From Leucobacter sp. CX169 (GTDB lineage Bacteria > Actinomycetota > Actinomycetes > Actinomycetales > Microbacteriaceae), in contig NZ_CP071051.1 of assembly GCF_017161405.1 (NCBI RefSeq), forward strand, positions 620,001 to 684,000: a stretch of 64,000 bases of DNA, given 5' to 3'. The notes beneath the pieces are model-generated. The model was given only the letters and a program-made list of their open reading frames with translations. It had not been told where the DNA came from and did no database searches. This document shows, in pieces, positions 39,511-55,067 of the stretch. Made by a program: the position numbers and the translations under genes. Positions within the stretch are counted from its first letter, which is position 1. Each line of letters begins with the position of its first letter.

Positions 39511-39565
39511 GAGACGTCTGAATCTGCGGCATCACGTGAGCTGAAGCCGCAGATTCAGACGTCTC
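39511..39565. repeat. 55-bp palindrome with perfect 20-bp arms
   Basis: Left arm 39511-39530 (GAGACGTCTGAATCTGCGGC) and right arm 39546-39565 are perfectly complementary around a 15-base loop. It lies between converging genes and is flanked by GGATCCTG-type sites at 39498 and 39582. Confidence 0.9.
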
Positions 39566-39579
39566 GATGGAGCGGAGTC

Positions 39580-39593
39580 GGCAGGATCCTGCC
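39580..39593. repeat. GGCAGGATCCTGCC palindrome copy
   Basis: Perfect 14-bp palindrome followed by GGCC, 15 bases right of the 55-bp palindrome. Confidence 0.7.
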
Positions 39594-39624
39594 GGCCCCA
39601 GGTGCGCGAAAGCGCCAGCAGCGC

Positions 39625-40380
39625 CTACGGCGCGAGCAGCCCCTCGAGGAAGGCGGCGGTGTCCTCCCAGCCCTCCACGGCCTGGCAGCGCACGCCCATG
39701 GCGAGCACCGGGTAGTCGTTTCCCTCGGGGTCCAGGCGGTCCCCGACAAACAGCATCTCTGCCAGGGGGACGCCGGTGTGCGCCTCAAGCTTGCGCATGC
39801 CGTGCGCCTTGTCGATGCCGCTGCGGGTGATGTCGACCGAGGTCGAGCCGCCGCTGCGCACCTCGAGGCCGGGCAGCCGGTCGGCGACGGCCTGGCGAAG
39901 GGCGCCCTTGCGCTCGCCCGTCGGGTCCCATTGCACCTTCTCATCGACGGGTGCGCGCTGGCCGAGGGCGGAGAAGGTGACCTGCGAGCCGCGATCCTCC
40001 AGGATCTCGCCCCAGACGCGTGACTCCCAGAGCCCGAGCCGCTCGGCCTCCTCGCGCAAGGCGGTCAGCGCCGACGCACGCTCATCGGGCGTGAGGTTTT
40101 CTTCGTACACGCTTACCCACGCGCCGCCCTGACGCCGCACATAGCGGGTGCCGCAGGTTGGCATCAGGTGCAATCGCTCGAGCCGTGACTCGGGGATCGC
40201 ACCGAGGCGGTCGAGGATCTGGGCCTCGAACTGGGCGAAGTTTCCACCCGAGATGACCGCCACGCTGGTCGCTTCGAGTAGCCGCTCCAGGAGCCCGAGC
40301 ATGCGTGGGTCGAGCGGGGACTTTGACGGGGCGAGGGTGTCGTCGAGGTCAAAGGCGATGAGTGCGGGGAGGGAAGTCAC
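39625..40380 (-). CDS. HAD-superfamily phosphatase (type IIB, SPP/PMM-like)
   Basis: 251-residue phosphohydrolase. The HAD motif I is DLDDTLAPS at about residues 10-18 with both catalytic aspartates; the late motif GIDKAHGMRKL supplies the lysine and GDRLDPEGND the metal-binding acids. The cap between them is of the IIB type, as in sucrose-phosphate phosphatase and phosphomannomutase-like enzymes. Substrate unknown. The GTG at 40380 follows GGAAG; the frame runs on upstream through the tRNA-Pro gene, which is not protein-coding. Confidence 0.82.
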   Translation of the reverse strand: MTSLPALIAFDLDDTLAPSKSPLDPRMLGLLERLLEATSVAVISGGNFAQFEAQILDRLGAIPESRLERLHLMPTCGTRYVRRQGGAWVSVYEENLTPDERASALTALREEAERLGLWESRVWGEILEDRGSQVTFSALGQRAPVDEKVQWDPTGERKGALRQAVADRLPGLEVRSGGSTSVDITRSGIDKAHGMRKLEAHTGVPLAEMLFVGDRLDPEGNDYPVLAMGVRCQAVEGWEDTAAFLEGLLAP

Positions 40381-40485
40381 ACGTCTGATTCTTCCACGTA
40401 CGCCAGCGTGCCCCGCCCGGGAAGCGACCTCATTTTCGTTTTTCGCGCAGCGTTCGGTAGGGTTGTCCTTGCATGAAAATGCGAT

Positions 40486-40559
40486 CGGGATGTGGCGCAG
40501 CTTGGTAGCGCACGTCGTTCGGGACGACGGGGTCGCAGGTTCAAATCCTGTCATCCCGA
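40486..40559 (+). tRNA. tRNA-Pro (anticodon CGG)
   Basis: 74-base tRNA with acceptor pair CGGGATG/CATCCCG. The anticodon arm CGTCG-TTCGGGA-CGACG gives anticodon CGG for CCG codons. D arm GCGCAGCTTGGTAGCGC and T arm GTTCAAATC are normal. CCA is not encoded. Confidence 0.95.
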
Positions 40560-40565
40560 CAAATT

Positions 40566-40616
40566 GCCCCGGAACAACGTTGAGAAATCAACGAGGTTCC
40601 GGGGCTTTCTTGTTTC
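40566..40616 (+). terminator. Compound intrinsic terminator after tRNA-Pro
   Basis: Outer stem GCCCCGGAAC/GTTCCGGGGC encloses a second perfect hairpin CGTTGA-GAAA-TCAACG, followed by TTTCTTGTTT. A strong terminator for the tRNA transcript. Confidence 0.92.
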
Positions 40617-40644
40617 AGTCCAGGGCTTCGCGCCCGTGCCGTTC

Positions 40645-41415
40645 CTATTTCGATTTGGAAAGCGGTGTTCCGGCGACCGGTGTGGGGAGTCGGCCCGGCC
40701 GGAACCGGCGCATGAATCCCCACCGAAGCACCGCATAGAGCGCCTCCAACACGATCGCGGCGCTCATCTTCGACCTGCCGCCCTCGCGCTCGACGAAAGT
40801 GATCGGAACCTCGACGATGCTCGCCCCGAACCGCTCAAGCGTCCAGGCGAGTTCGACCTGAAAACCATAGCCGTGTGAGGTGAGGGTGCCGAGGGGCACC
40901 GACGCGAGTGCACTCGCCCGGATGGCGCGGAACCCGCTCGTCGCGTCGCGCAGCCGAGAACCGAGCACCAGGCGCGTCACCGCGGTGCCCGCGCGTGAGA
41001 TCCACTGTCGATATCGCGGCCAGCCGTGAATGACGCCTCCGGGGACCCAGCGCGAACCCAGGGCGAGATCGGCCCCTCCCGCGACCGCCTTGAGCAGAGA
41101 CGGGAGCTGCTCGGGCAGGTGCGACCCGTCGGCGTCGATCTCGATGGCCACTGTGTAGCCCTCGGCGAGTGCACACTCAAACCCCGCGATGTACGCCGTC
41201 CCGAGGCCCAACTTTCCCGGCCGATGCAGCACGCGAACGGCCGGATCCTGCGCCGCCAACGCGTCGACGATCGCGCCCGTGCCGTCGGGGCTCGCGTCGT
41301 CGACGACCAAGATGTCGGCGTGCGGGACCGCGGCGCGCACTCGCGCGATCACGGCCCCGATGGTGGCCGCCTCGTTGTAGCTCGGCATCACGACGAGAAT
41401 GCGGGGGAGCGCCAC
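40645..41415 (-). CDS. Polyprenol-phosphate mannosyltransferase (DPM-like GT2)
   Basis: 256-residue glycosyltransferase making polyprenol-monophosphomannose from GDP-mannose, the donor for lipoglycans and protein mannosylation in actinobacteria. Visible are the nucleotide-binding start VVMPSYNEAATIG, VVDDASPDGTG, GLGTAYIAGFE, the metal site EIDADGSH and the typical DPM end ITFVEREGGRSKMS. There are no membrane helices, so the Lnt-like partner seen fused in mycobacteria must be elsewhere. The GTG lies one base after the GntR gene, suggesting cotranscription. Confidence 0.88.
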   Translation of the reverse strand: MALPRILVVMPSYNEAATIGAVIARVRAAVPHADILVVDDASPDGTGAIVDALAAQDPAVRVLHRPGKLGLGTAYIAGFECALAEGYTVAIEIDADGSHLPEQLPSLLKAVAGGADLALGSRWVPGGVIHGWPRYRQWISRAGTAVTRLVLGSRLRDATSGFRAIRASALASVPLGTLTSHGYGFQVELAWTLERFGASIVEVPITFVEREGGRSKMSAAIVLEALYAVLRWGFMRRFRPGRLPTPVAGTPLSKSK

Positions 41416-41416
41416 G

Positions 41417-42085
41417 CTACTTCCCCGCGAGCGCGCGCAGGCCGTCGGCGTCGTGCGCAGACGTACCGTCGCGGTGCTCGCGCATCAGCCGCTCAATCTC
41501 GGCGGGAACCGCCCCCGCGGCGATGCGGTCGAGCAGCTCGGTGTGTTCCTGCGACAGCCGTTCGGCGATGTCGGCGCTGTACCCGATGACGGCCGCCCGG
41601 ACGGCGGCAATGCGCAGCTGCCCGCGCTCGAGCGTCTCGCGCAAATACCGGTTCGGGCAGGCCGACTGCAGGATCCGGTGGAACTCCAGGCTGCCTTCGT
41701 TGTAGCGGTGGAAGTCGCCGTCTCGGTGCGCCGCGTCCATGTCTCGGTTGAGTTCCCGTGCGTGGTCGAGCTCGTCAAGCGTGAGGTGCGGGGCCGAGAG
41801 GGACACAGCGAGCGCCTCGAGCACGGCCTGCGTCTGCATGACGTCGCGGTAGGCGTTCGGCCCCACCTCCGCCACGCGCGCGCCGCGATGGTGCTCGACG
41901 ATGATCACGCCCTCGGACTGCAGGCGGCGCAGCGCCTCGCGTACCGGAATCATGCTCACCCCGGTCTCGCTCGCGATGATGCCGATATTCAAGTTCTGAC
42001 CTGGAACCAGCCGGCCGCCGACGACGCCCTCAAGCAGGTGGTCATAGACCCGTTGAGACTTGCTCGGCGTCGGGGAAGCGGTCAT
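41417..42085 (-). CDS. GntR-family regulator (FadR/VanR type)
   Basis: 222-residue repressor. The N-terminal winged helix contains IIASETGVSMIPVREALRRL at about residues 36-55, and the C-terminal all-helical FCD domain carries metal-ligand-like Asp and His positions (HARELNRDMD, YNEGSLEFHRIL). FCD domains bind organic acids. The ATG follows TACAGT by seven bases, a leaderless layout. It precedes the mannosyltransferase gene by one base, but a regulatory link between them is not obvious. Confidence 0.85.
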   Translation of the reverse strand: MTASPTPSKSQRVYDHLLEGVVGGRLVPGQNLNIGIIASETGVSMIPVREALRRLQSEGVIIVEHHRGARVAEVGPNAYRDVMQTQAVLEALAVSLSAPHLTLDELDHARELNRDMDAAHRDGDFHRYNEGSLEFHRILQSACPNRYLRETLERGQLRIAAVRAAVIGYSADIAERLSQEHTELLDRIAAGAVPAEIERLMREHRDGTSAHDADGLRALAGK

Positions 42086-42134
42086 ATCAATCACTGTATC
42101 GCGGCCTACGCGCCTGCGCCCGGGGACCGCCGAC

Positions 42135-42890
42135 CTAGGCGGACAGCGTGCGCGGGGTGGCGCGCGCGTACTGCTCGACGAACCGACCCAGCACGAGGTG
42201 CGAGGCGCGGACGTCAGCGGTGGCGACGCCGTGCAGGATCTCCCCGATCGTCTCGGGGGCGAAGTAGCCGTGCTGTGAGTAGGCCTCGACCCTGGCCGCC
42301 ATCGCGGCCTGATCAAGCTCGGGGTGGAACTGGGTCGCGTAGACGTTCTCGCCCACCCGGAAGGCCTGCACCGGGCAGCTGGGCGAGCTCGCGAGCACGG
42401 CGATATGCGCGGGGACGTCGCTGATAGCCTCCTTGTGACCGACGAACGCCTCGAACTCCGGCGGCAGCTCCCGAAACAGCGGGTCGACGAGCCCGGCCTC
42501 GGTCAGCGCGATCCGCACCGCCTGGGAGGTCTCGCCGTAGACGTTGTTGACGGTGGCTCCCTGATGCGCGCCGATGGTCCCGATGCCGTAACAGACCCCG
42601 AGGAACGGCACGTCTCGCGCCACCACTTCGTCGAGCAGTTCCGCGAGCTCTCGCTCGACGCGCAGCTCGACCGCTGACTTACGCTCGATGGGCTCGCTCA
42701 CGGTGAACGGGCTTCCCGCCAGGATCACACCGGAGTAGCTGGCAAGGTCGAGCTGGCCGAGCGGGGCCTGGTCAGCGCGACGCCATTCGAGGTCGTCGCC
42801 CTCGAGCCCCGTGAGGGTGCAATACGAGGCATACTCCCCGGCGGCGACTTCGTCGTCGTCGCGGGTAGTGATGAGGAGAAACGGCTGCAT
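42135..42890 (-). CDS. Class I glutamine amidotransferase domain protein
   Basis: 251-residue stand-alone GATase-fold protein resembling GMP synthase-like amidotransferases. The nucleophile Cys lies in FLGVCYGIGTIG and the His-Glu pair in YATQFHPELD, so the triad is intact. No synthase partner is encoded next to it; such proteins may act on glutamine or on gamma-glutamyl compounds. TACGGT ends seven bases before the ATG. It is five bases from the hydrolase gene upstream on the same strand. Confidence 0.8.
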   Translation of the reverse strand: MQPFLLITTRDDDEVAAGEYASYCTLTGLEGDDLEWRRADQAPLGQLDLASYSGVILAGSPFTVSEPIERKSAVELRVERELAELLDEVVARDVPFLGVCYGIGTIGAHQGATVNNVYGETSQAVRIALTEAGLVDPLFRELPPEFEAFVGHKEAISDVPAHIAVLASSPSCPVQAFRVGENVYATQFHPELDQAAMAARVEAYSQHGYFAPETIGEILHGVATADVRASHLVLGRFVEQYARATPRTLSA

Positions 42891-42895
42891 GGGTT

Positions 42896-43618
42896 CTACC
42901 GTATCGGCAGAGCCCCCGGCACGTTCTGAGAGAGGAACACGAAGACGTCGTCGAGCTCGTCACGACTGACGGAGTGGCCGACGCCGGGGTACTCGCGCGC
43001 TTCGAGCGTCGAGTGCGTCGGCAGCCACGTGGCGGTGCGCGCGATTGCCTCTGCGCCGATGACGGGGTCGGCGACGTCTCGGCCCCAGAACAGGGGCGGG
43101 CGGAGCGCTTCGAGTTCGGCATCGCCCGGGAACACGCCAGGGGCGGTGAAGCCCGAGCAGTTGACGGCCGCGGCAAACCGTTGCGGCCGCGCGCGCAGCA
43201 TCGAGGTGGCCATCACCCCGCCCTGGGAAAAGCCCATCACTGCGGAAGTCACCTGCGCGCCGGGCACGCGCGCTTCGACGTCATCGAGCCACTCCAGCAC
43301 CGCCTGCGCGGCCAGCCAGGCGGCGTTCTCGGCACGGGACTCGGGGGCCGCGTCAGCCGACTGCAGCGACTCAGGGAACCAGGTGTACCCGCCGGTCAGA
43401 GGCGCGGCGACCGCGAACGGTGCGCGCAGCGACGCACAGACGAAGCCCTGGGGGAGCAGCGGCACGAGCCCGATCAGGTCACCCTCGTGCGAGCCGAGCC
43501 CGTGCATGAGGATGAGCAGCGGCCGTTCGGCGAGCGCGGCGACTGCGGAGGCTTCGTCGGCGGGCACGCCGCCGATCGTCCAACGAATGACCTGGGGATC
43601 GAGCGCGAGGGCGTGCAT
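42896..43618 (-). CDS. Alpha/beta hydrolase, phospholipase/carboxylesterase-like
   Basis: 240-residue esterase-fold protein. The oxyanion region is ILMHGLGSHEGD, the nucleophile Ser is in VMGFSQGGVM, and the acid and His lie in PVIGAEA and GVGHSVSRDELDD. Length and motifs fit the small YpfH/carboxylesterase group. Substrate unknown. TAGTCT precedes the ATG by seven bases. It diverges from the NUDIX-like gene. Confidence 0.82.
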   Translation of the reverse strand: MHALALDPQVIRWTIGGVPADEASAVAALAERPLLILMHGLGSHEGDLIGLVPLLPQGFVCASLRAPFAVAAPLTGGYTWFPESLQSADAAPESRAENAAWLAAQAVLEWLDDVEARVPGAQVTSAVMGFSQGGVMATSMLRARPQRFAAAVNCSGFTAPGVFPGDAELEALRPPLFWGRDVADPVIGAEAIARTATWLPTHSTLEAREYPGVGHSVSRDELDDVFVFLSQNVPGALPIR

Positions 43619-43690
43619 GCCGCCCAGACTAGCGATGAATGGTGAGTGATGCCTCTCCCCAGAGCCGCCCGCGTCAGGCAGAATGGCACC

Positions 43691-44251
43691 ATGAGTGTGG
43701 ACACCGAGGACCCCCCCGAACCGTCGCGCGTGCCGAACGAGAATCCCGGCTGGCTGAGTGAGCGCGAGCTCACCGAGGCCCGTGGCCGACTGCCGATGCT
43801 CTATGTCGAGGCGGTCCCGGTGCGCGTCGACGGCGTCGGCCAGGTGACCGAGGTTGGCCTGCTCTTGCGCAGCACCCCCGACGGCGTGATGACGCGTGCG
43901 CTAGTCGCCGGCCGTGTGCGGTTCGGCGAGACCATTCGCGACGCCCTGTTTCGTCACCTAGAGACGGACCTCGGCCCGATGGCGTTCCCGCTCATCCCGG
44001 CTGCCCCGGTCCCGGCGCAGGTCGCCGAGTACTTCCCGATGCCGGGGATGTCGCCGTACACCGACGAACGCCAGCACGCCGTGTCGCTCGTCTTCGTGGT
44101 GCCGGTGACGGGCACGTGCAACCCCCGCCACGACGCGCTCGAGGTGACCTGGATGGCGCCGGAGGAGGCGCTCTCGGGCGAGATGTCCCTCGAGCTCTCC
44201 GGCGGACGCGGGCGCCTGTTGCGCCAGGCCCTCGCGACCGTGGGCTGCTAG
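43691..44251 (+). CDS. NUDIX-like protein (DUF4916)
   Basis: 186-residue protein with the DUF4916/NUDIX fold seen in actinobacteria. The expected Nudix helix region is GRVRFGETIRDALFRHLETDLG, where the catalytic REUXEEXGU pattern is degenerate (RHLETDLG), so pyrophosphohydrolase activity is doubtful. WLSERELTEARGRLPMLYVEAVPV near the start is typical of DUF4916. CAGAAT ends six bases before the ATG. Confidence 0.75.
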   Translation: MSVDTEDPPEPSRVPNENPGWLSERELTEARGRLPMLYVEAVPVRVDGVGQVTEVGLLLRSTPDGVMTRALVAGRVRFGETIRDALFRHLETDLGPMAFPLIPAAPVPAQVAEYFPMPGMSPYTDERQHAVSLVFVVPVTGTCNPRHDALEVTWMAPEEALSGEMSLELSGGRGRLLRQALATVGC

Positions 44252-44287
44252 CGCACGCGGCGTTCGCCCGGCCGGTATTCTCGAGGG

Positions 44288-44851
44288 GTGAGCGACATCA
44301 TCCTCGAGACCGAACGACTGACCCTGCGCCGGCCGACCGAAGCCGACCGCGCGACCGTCATTGACGCGTGCAACGACCCGGCGATCGTGCAGTGGGTGCC
44401 CCGCATCCCGAACCCTTACACGGGCGGCGACTTCGAGTGGTTCCTGCACACCTTCGTCGCCGACGGCTGGGACGCCGGCACCTTCTACACCTGGGCCATC
44501 GAGCACGAGGGCGAGCTCGTGGGCATGGTGAGCCTTGACAACATCGGATCCGGACAGTGCACGCTCGGATACTGGATGACGCCCGGCTCACGGGGCAAGG
44601 GGCTGCTTATGGAGGCGGTGCGCCGCGCCATTGACTACGCCTTCGCGACGGACGGCCTCGCGCTCGAGCGCATCGAGTGGCACGCGCTCGCCGGCAACGA
44701 GGCCTCGGCCCGGATCGCCCAGCGCGCGGGGTTCCGCTACGAGGGCCTGCTCCGCAAGGGCGAGGCCGGTCGCAATGGCCGCGTCGACGGACTCGTCGCC
44801 GGCCTCCTGGCGACGGACGAGCGCTCGCCGCAGGACTGGCAGCTGGCTTAG
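44288..44851 (+). CDS. GNAT acetyltransferase, RimJ/RimL-like
   Basis: 187-residue acetyltransferase. It begins ETERLTLRRPTEADRATVID, has the acetyl-CoA loop YWMTPGSRGKGLLMEAVRRA and the WHALAGNEASARIAQRAGFRYEG segment characteristic of RimJ/RimL-type enzymes that acetylate protein N-termini or small amines. The true substrate cannot be told. TATTCT ends six bases before the GTG. Confidence 0.85.
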   Translation: MSDIILETERLTLRRPTEADRATVIDACNDPAIVQWVPRIPNPYTGGDFEWFLHTFVADGWDAGTFYTWAIEHEGELVGMVSLDNIGSGQCTLGYWMTPGSRGKGLLMEAVRRAIDYAFATDGLALERIEWHALAGNEASARIAQRAGFRYEGLLRKGEAGRNGRVDGLVAGLLATDERSPQDWQLA

Positions 44852-44873
44852 CGGCAGGATCCGGCCCGAGGGC

Positions 44874-45338
44874 TCACGCGGCGTCGGCCTCACGGCGACG
44901 CCAACGGATGAGGTGCTCGGGCGAGAACCGTTTCGCGCACTTGCCGCAGGACTGCGGCCGTGTGGGCTTGCGGTACCTGGCGTGCGCGTGACCCGCCGGG
45001 CAGTCGCCCAGCCACGGCGCGAGGTGCTGCGACGCGGCGTCGTCGTGGGTGCGGCCACCGACATAGCCGAGCTCGCGCGCGATGGCCTTCCACCTGGGGC
45101 CGTGCCCGGCGTGCGGTCCGGCGAGCGCGTGCGCGATTTCGTGCAGGATCACCTGGTGCACGTCGTCGTCCTCGCCGAGTTCGGCGAGCGGGCGAGACAG
45201 CGTGATCCGGTGGTCGGTGAAGTTGCAGAGGCCGGCCCGGCGCTTGGCCCGGTCGAACCCGAACGTCCAGACGTTCGGGTCGAGGTGTGTCCTGATGAGC
45301 GCCTCCGCCCAAATCCGAACCTTCGCCGGGTCGCTCAT
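44874..45338 (-). CDS. SprT-like zinc metalloprotease domain protein
   Basis: 154-residue SprT-family protein. The zinc-binding helix reads VILHEIAHALAG, with a third ligand probably in HGPRWKAIARELG. A C-terminal zinc-ribbon-like pair (CPAGHAHARYRK, CGKCAKRF) follows. Bacterial SprT-like proteins are poorly characterised; eukaryotic SPRTN repairs DNA-protein crosslinks, and a similar role here is only a guess. It ends close to the GNAT gene, converging with it. Confidence 0.82.
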   Translation of the reverse strand: MSDPAKVRIWAEALIRTHLDPNVWTFGFDRAKRRAGLCNFTDHRITLSRPLAELGEDDDVHQVILHEIAHALAGPHAGHGPRWKAIARELGYVGGRTHDDAASQHLAPWLGDCPAGHAHARYRKPTRPQSCGKCAKRFSPEHLIRWRRREADAA

Positions 45339-45340
45339 GG

Positions 45341-46195
45341 CTAGCGCTTCTCGAAGATCCGTCGCGCCGGCTCGGGGGACGCCGTCGCAGTCTCGTCGTT
45401 CACCGGCTTCGCGCCGGCGATCAGGGTGCGAAGCTCTGCGCCCTCGACCATGCGTGCCGGGTGCGGGCCGCCGGCGAGCAGGCGCGGCAGCCAGTCCCAG
45501 GCGTCGGGATCCTGCCCCGCGACGATGACGACATTGCCGAAGCGGCGCCCCTTGAGGACCTGCGCCTCCGCGACCGCAGCGACGGCGGGAAAGAGCGCGC
45601 GGAGCGTCGCGAGTTGCCCGCGCACGAATGGCAGGCCCGGACCGTCGGCAGCATTGATAGCGATCACGCCGCCGGGGGCCAGCAGCGGTGCGAGCAGCCG
45701 ATAGAACTCGAGACTTGTGACGTGGGCCGGGGTGCGGGCGCCGGCGAACACATCGACGACGATGACGTCGCAGGCGCCGTGCAGCCCAGCCGGAAGCTTC
45801 GCGACCACCTCGCGGGCATCGCCGCGGCGCACCCGAATTTTCGCGCGTTTGGGCAGCGGGAACGACTCGCGGACGTAATCGACGAGGTCGCCCTCGAGCT
45901 CGATCACCTGCTGCGATGAGCCGGGGCGCGTCGCCTCGACATAGCGTGGGAGAGTGAACGCGCCGCCGCCCAGGTGCAGCGCGGTGATGGGCTCGCGATC
46001 GGGCCGCACCAGGTCAATCACATGCCCGATGCGGCGCACGTACTCGAAGAACAGGTCGCTCGGGTCGTCAAGGTTCACGTGCGACTGCGGGGTGCCGTCG
46101 ATGAGGAGCTGCACGGCACCTTGGACGTACTTGTCCTCCTCGAACTCGGCGAGGTGACCTGATCCGGTCAGGGTACGGGGAGGGGGAATGATCAC
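45341..46195 (-). CDS. Spermidine synthase-like methyltransferase-fold protein
   Basis: 284-residue Rossmann-fold protein of the spermidine synthase superfamily. The cofactor-binding segment is LHLGGGAFTLPRYVEATRPGS, followed by VIELEGDLVDYVRE and by DVIVVDVFAG where the catalytic Asp of true synthases lies. No decarboxylase or other polyamine gene is nearby. The GTG at 46195 lies six bases after TACCAT. It precedes the SprT-like gene by two bases, so the two are cotranscribed. Confidence 0.75.
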   Translation of the reverse strand: MIIPPPRTLTGSGHLAEFEEDKYVQGAVQLLIDGTPQSHVNLDDPSDLFFEYVRRIGHVIDLVRPDREPITALHLGGGAFTLPRYVEATRPGSSQQVIELEGDLVDYVRESFPLPKRAKIRVRRGDAREVVAKLPAGLHGACDVIVVDVFAGARTPAHVTSLEFYRLLAPLLAPGGVIAINAADGPGLPFVRGQLATLRALFPAVAAVAEAQVLKGRRFGNVVIVAGQDPDAWDWLPRLLAGGPHPARMVEGAELRTLIAGAKPVNDETATASPEPARRIFEKR

Positions 46196-46238
46196 CCCTC
46201 GATGGTACGCGGCGGCACCGACACCCACCGACCGTGGG

Positions 46239-46505
46239 CTAGGCCAGCCCGAGCTCTGCGATCTTCGCGAGCATGTCCGCGTTGGACGGCTCCACCTGGT
46301 GGCTGCGGTCCGGGTACAGGATCACCGGAATGTTCGTTCGCCCGCTGATCTCGCGCGCGATTTCTGCCGCAGACTCTTCCGCCACCAGGTCGACGTACCG
46401 GTAGCTGGCGCCCGCCTCATCGAATACCCGCTTCGCGCGTCGGCAGTCACCGCACCAGTCCGCGCCAAAGATGATCGTTTCGCCGGAAGTGTTCGTCGCT
46501 GTCAT
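46239..46505 (-). CDS. Mycoredoxin-like glutaredoxin
   Basis: 88-residue thiol-disulfide protein. The redox site is FGADWCGDCRRAKRVFD, and the later NIPVILYPDRSH has the cis-Pro. In actinobacteria such proteins use mycothiol to reduce mixed disulfides; the WCGDCRR variant is common there. The ATG gives a full-length fold. Confidence 0.88.
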   Translation of the reverse strand: MTATNTSGETIIFGADWCGDCRRAKRVFDEAGASYRYVDLVAEESAAEIAREISGRTNIPVILYPDRSHQVEPSNADMLAKIAELGLA

Positions 46506-46515
46506 GGCCGGGAGT

Positions 46516-47193
46516 CTACGCCGCGACGCTGGCGGTGGGCTTGGGCGGTACGCAGAGCCTGCGGGCGATGAGTGCCGCTCCGATGCCGAGCGCGGCGCCG
46601 GCGAGCGTGTCGCTGAGCCAGTGCACATGCAGCGCGGTGCGGCTCCACATCATCGCGAGGGTCCACGCGATCGCGAGCACCGTCGCGGCGAGGGAGAGGC
46701 GGCGGTCGAGATCGCGTGCGCCCAGGGCTACGAGCGCGAGGGACACCGCGAGCGCCGCCGCGGCCATCGAGTGCCCAGACGGGTAGGAATAGCCGTGTGA
46801 GGAGAAGAACTGCTCGGGCGGGCGGGGTCGCTGCACCAAGCGTTTCAGGATTTCTGAGCCCGCGACTCCGAGTACCCCAGCAAATCCGACAGCGAGAGCA
46901 TCCCGCCCACGGCGTGCGAGGATGAGAATGCCGAACGCGATGACGAAGCAAACGAGCGCGCCAATCTGCCCGCCAACGATGGCCAGGAAGGCGGCAATCG
47001 CATGTAGCGCAGTCCCTGGTGCGGCGCCCACGTGCGCGTGCCACCAGGAATCTACGGGCAGTGGGCCGGATCCTGCGATGAAGAAATAGACACCGCCGGC
47101 CGCCACAAGCAGCACCAGAACGGCGCCAATCAGCGCCGCATATCGAGGCGACGGACGGGCCAGAGGTCCGGCGGGATCAGAATTCGAGCTCAT
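46516..47193 (-). CDS. PAP2-family membrane phosphatase
   Basis: 225-residue membrane phosphatase of the PAP2 type with six helices. The three catalytic motifs are [22 protein letters not shown] and [16 protein letters not shown]. Likely substrates are phosphatidic acid or undecaprenyl pyrophosphate; neither is shown. The ATG at 47193 is 37 bases from the rpoB promoter on the other strand. The stop is ten bases before the mycoredoxin ATG. Confidence 0.9.
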   Translation of the reverse strand: MSSNSDPAGPLARPSPRYAALIGAVLVLLVAAGGVYFFIAGSGPLPVDSWWHAHVGAAPGTALHAIAAFLAIVGGQIGALVCFVIAFGILILARRGRDALAVGFAGVLGVAGSEILKRLVQRPRPPEQFFSSHGYSYPSGHSMAAAALAVSLALVALGARDLDRRLSLAATVLAIAWTLAMMWSRTALHVHWLSDTLAGAALGIGAALIARRLCVPPKPTASVAA

Positions 47194-47229
47194 GCGGGGG
47201 AGGGTACCGGGAGAAATTTCGCGATCGCG

Positions 47230-47258
47230 CTGGACACGCCCGAGTTCTTCGCATAAAG
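47230..47258 (+). promoter_or_regulatory. Candidate rpoB promoter
   Basis: TGGACA, 17-base spacer, TAAAGT; transcription from about 47265 would give a leader of about 140 bases before the rpoB start. Confidence 0.55.
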
Positions 47259-47404
47259 TAGAGCTTTGCGCTTCGGATACATTTCTGCCTTCATATTGCG
47301 GTCGGCCGGCATACCTCCATTGGGGGTTCGTGCACCGTCTCCGTCGTCGCTTCTTCTGCAACAATCGGCTATCCGACCCGACGGGGTCCACGGAGGTAAC
47401 TTCC

Positions 47405-50902
<3,498 letters not shown>

Positions 50903-50938
50903 GCCAGTCCCAGACAGAATTTGATTCAAGGAGAGAAA

Positions 50939-54832
<3,894 letters not shown>

Positions 54833-54846
54833 TCGGTTCCCAGTAG

Positions 54847-54880
54847 AACGGGGTGGTCACCTTCGGGTGGCCGCCCCGTT
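54847..54880 (+). terminator. Strong UUCG-loop terminator after rpoC
   Basis: 15-bp stem with two G-U wobbles, TTCG loop at 54862-54865, then TTTTCGTTTT, 15 bases after the rpoC stop. Confidence 0.93.
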
Positions 54881-55067
54881 TTCGTTTTCCCCGCAGGATC
54901 CGCCCCGCGCCTTGGCGACCGCGAGTTCGCGCGGCGCATTCACGCCGAACACGGCGCGGGATCCTGCCGGGCGTCGGTGGCCGTTGCTATGGTGACGTCG
55001 AACGGTCCTCACGGCCCGCTCTCTGGCGCGACGGCGCCGGAACCCGCATCGAGGAGAGGCCACAGCG
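54881..55067 (+). other. Spacer between rpoC terminator and the next gene, with two BamHI-type repeat sites
   Basis: Holds CAGGATCC at 54894 and GGATCCTGCCGGG at 54959-54971, a -10-like TATGGT near 54989 and the GAGGAGAGG ribosome site for the gene at 55068. No gene is seen. Confidence 0.5.

Noticed and set aside
40381-40554. N-terminal extension of the HAD phosphatase starting MTGFEPATPSS
   Set aside because: This is antisense translation of the tRNA-Pro gene, a well-known annotation artefact; the GTG at 40380 with GGAAG upstream is the real start.
36296-40616. Genomic island integrated at tRNA-Ser or tRNA-Pro
   Set aside because: No integrase, no direct-repeat att pair and only housekeeping genes (radA, mqo) between them.
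47192-47404. 71-residue N-terminal extension of RpoB
   Set aside because: It runs through the promoter and leader; GGAGGT before the TTG at 47405 marks the start seen in other actinobacteria.
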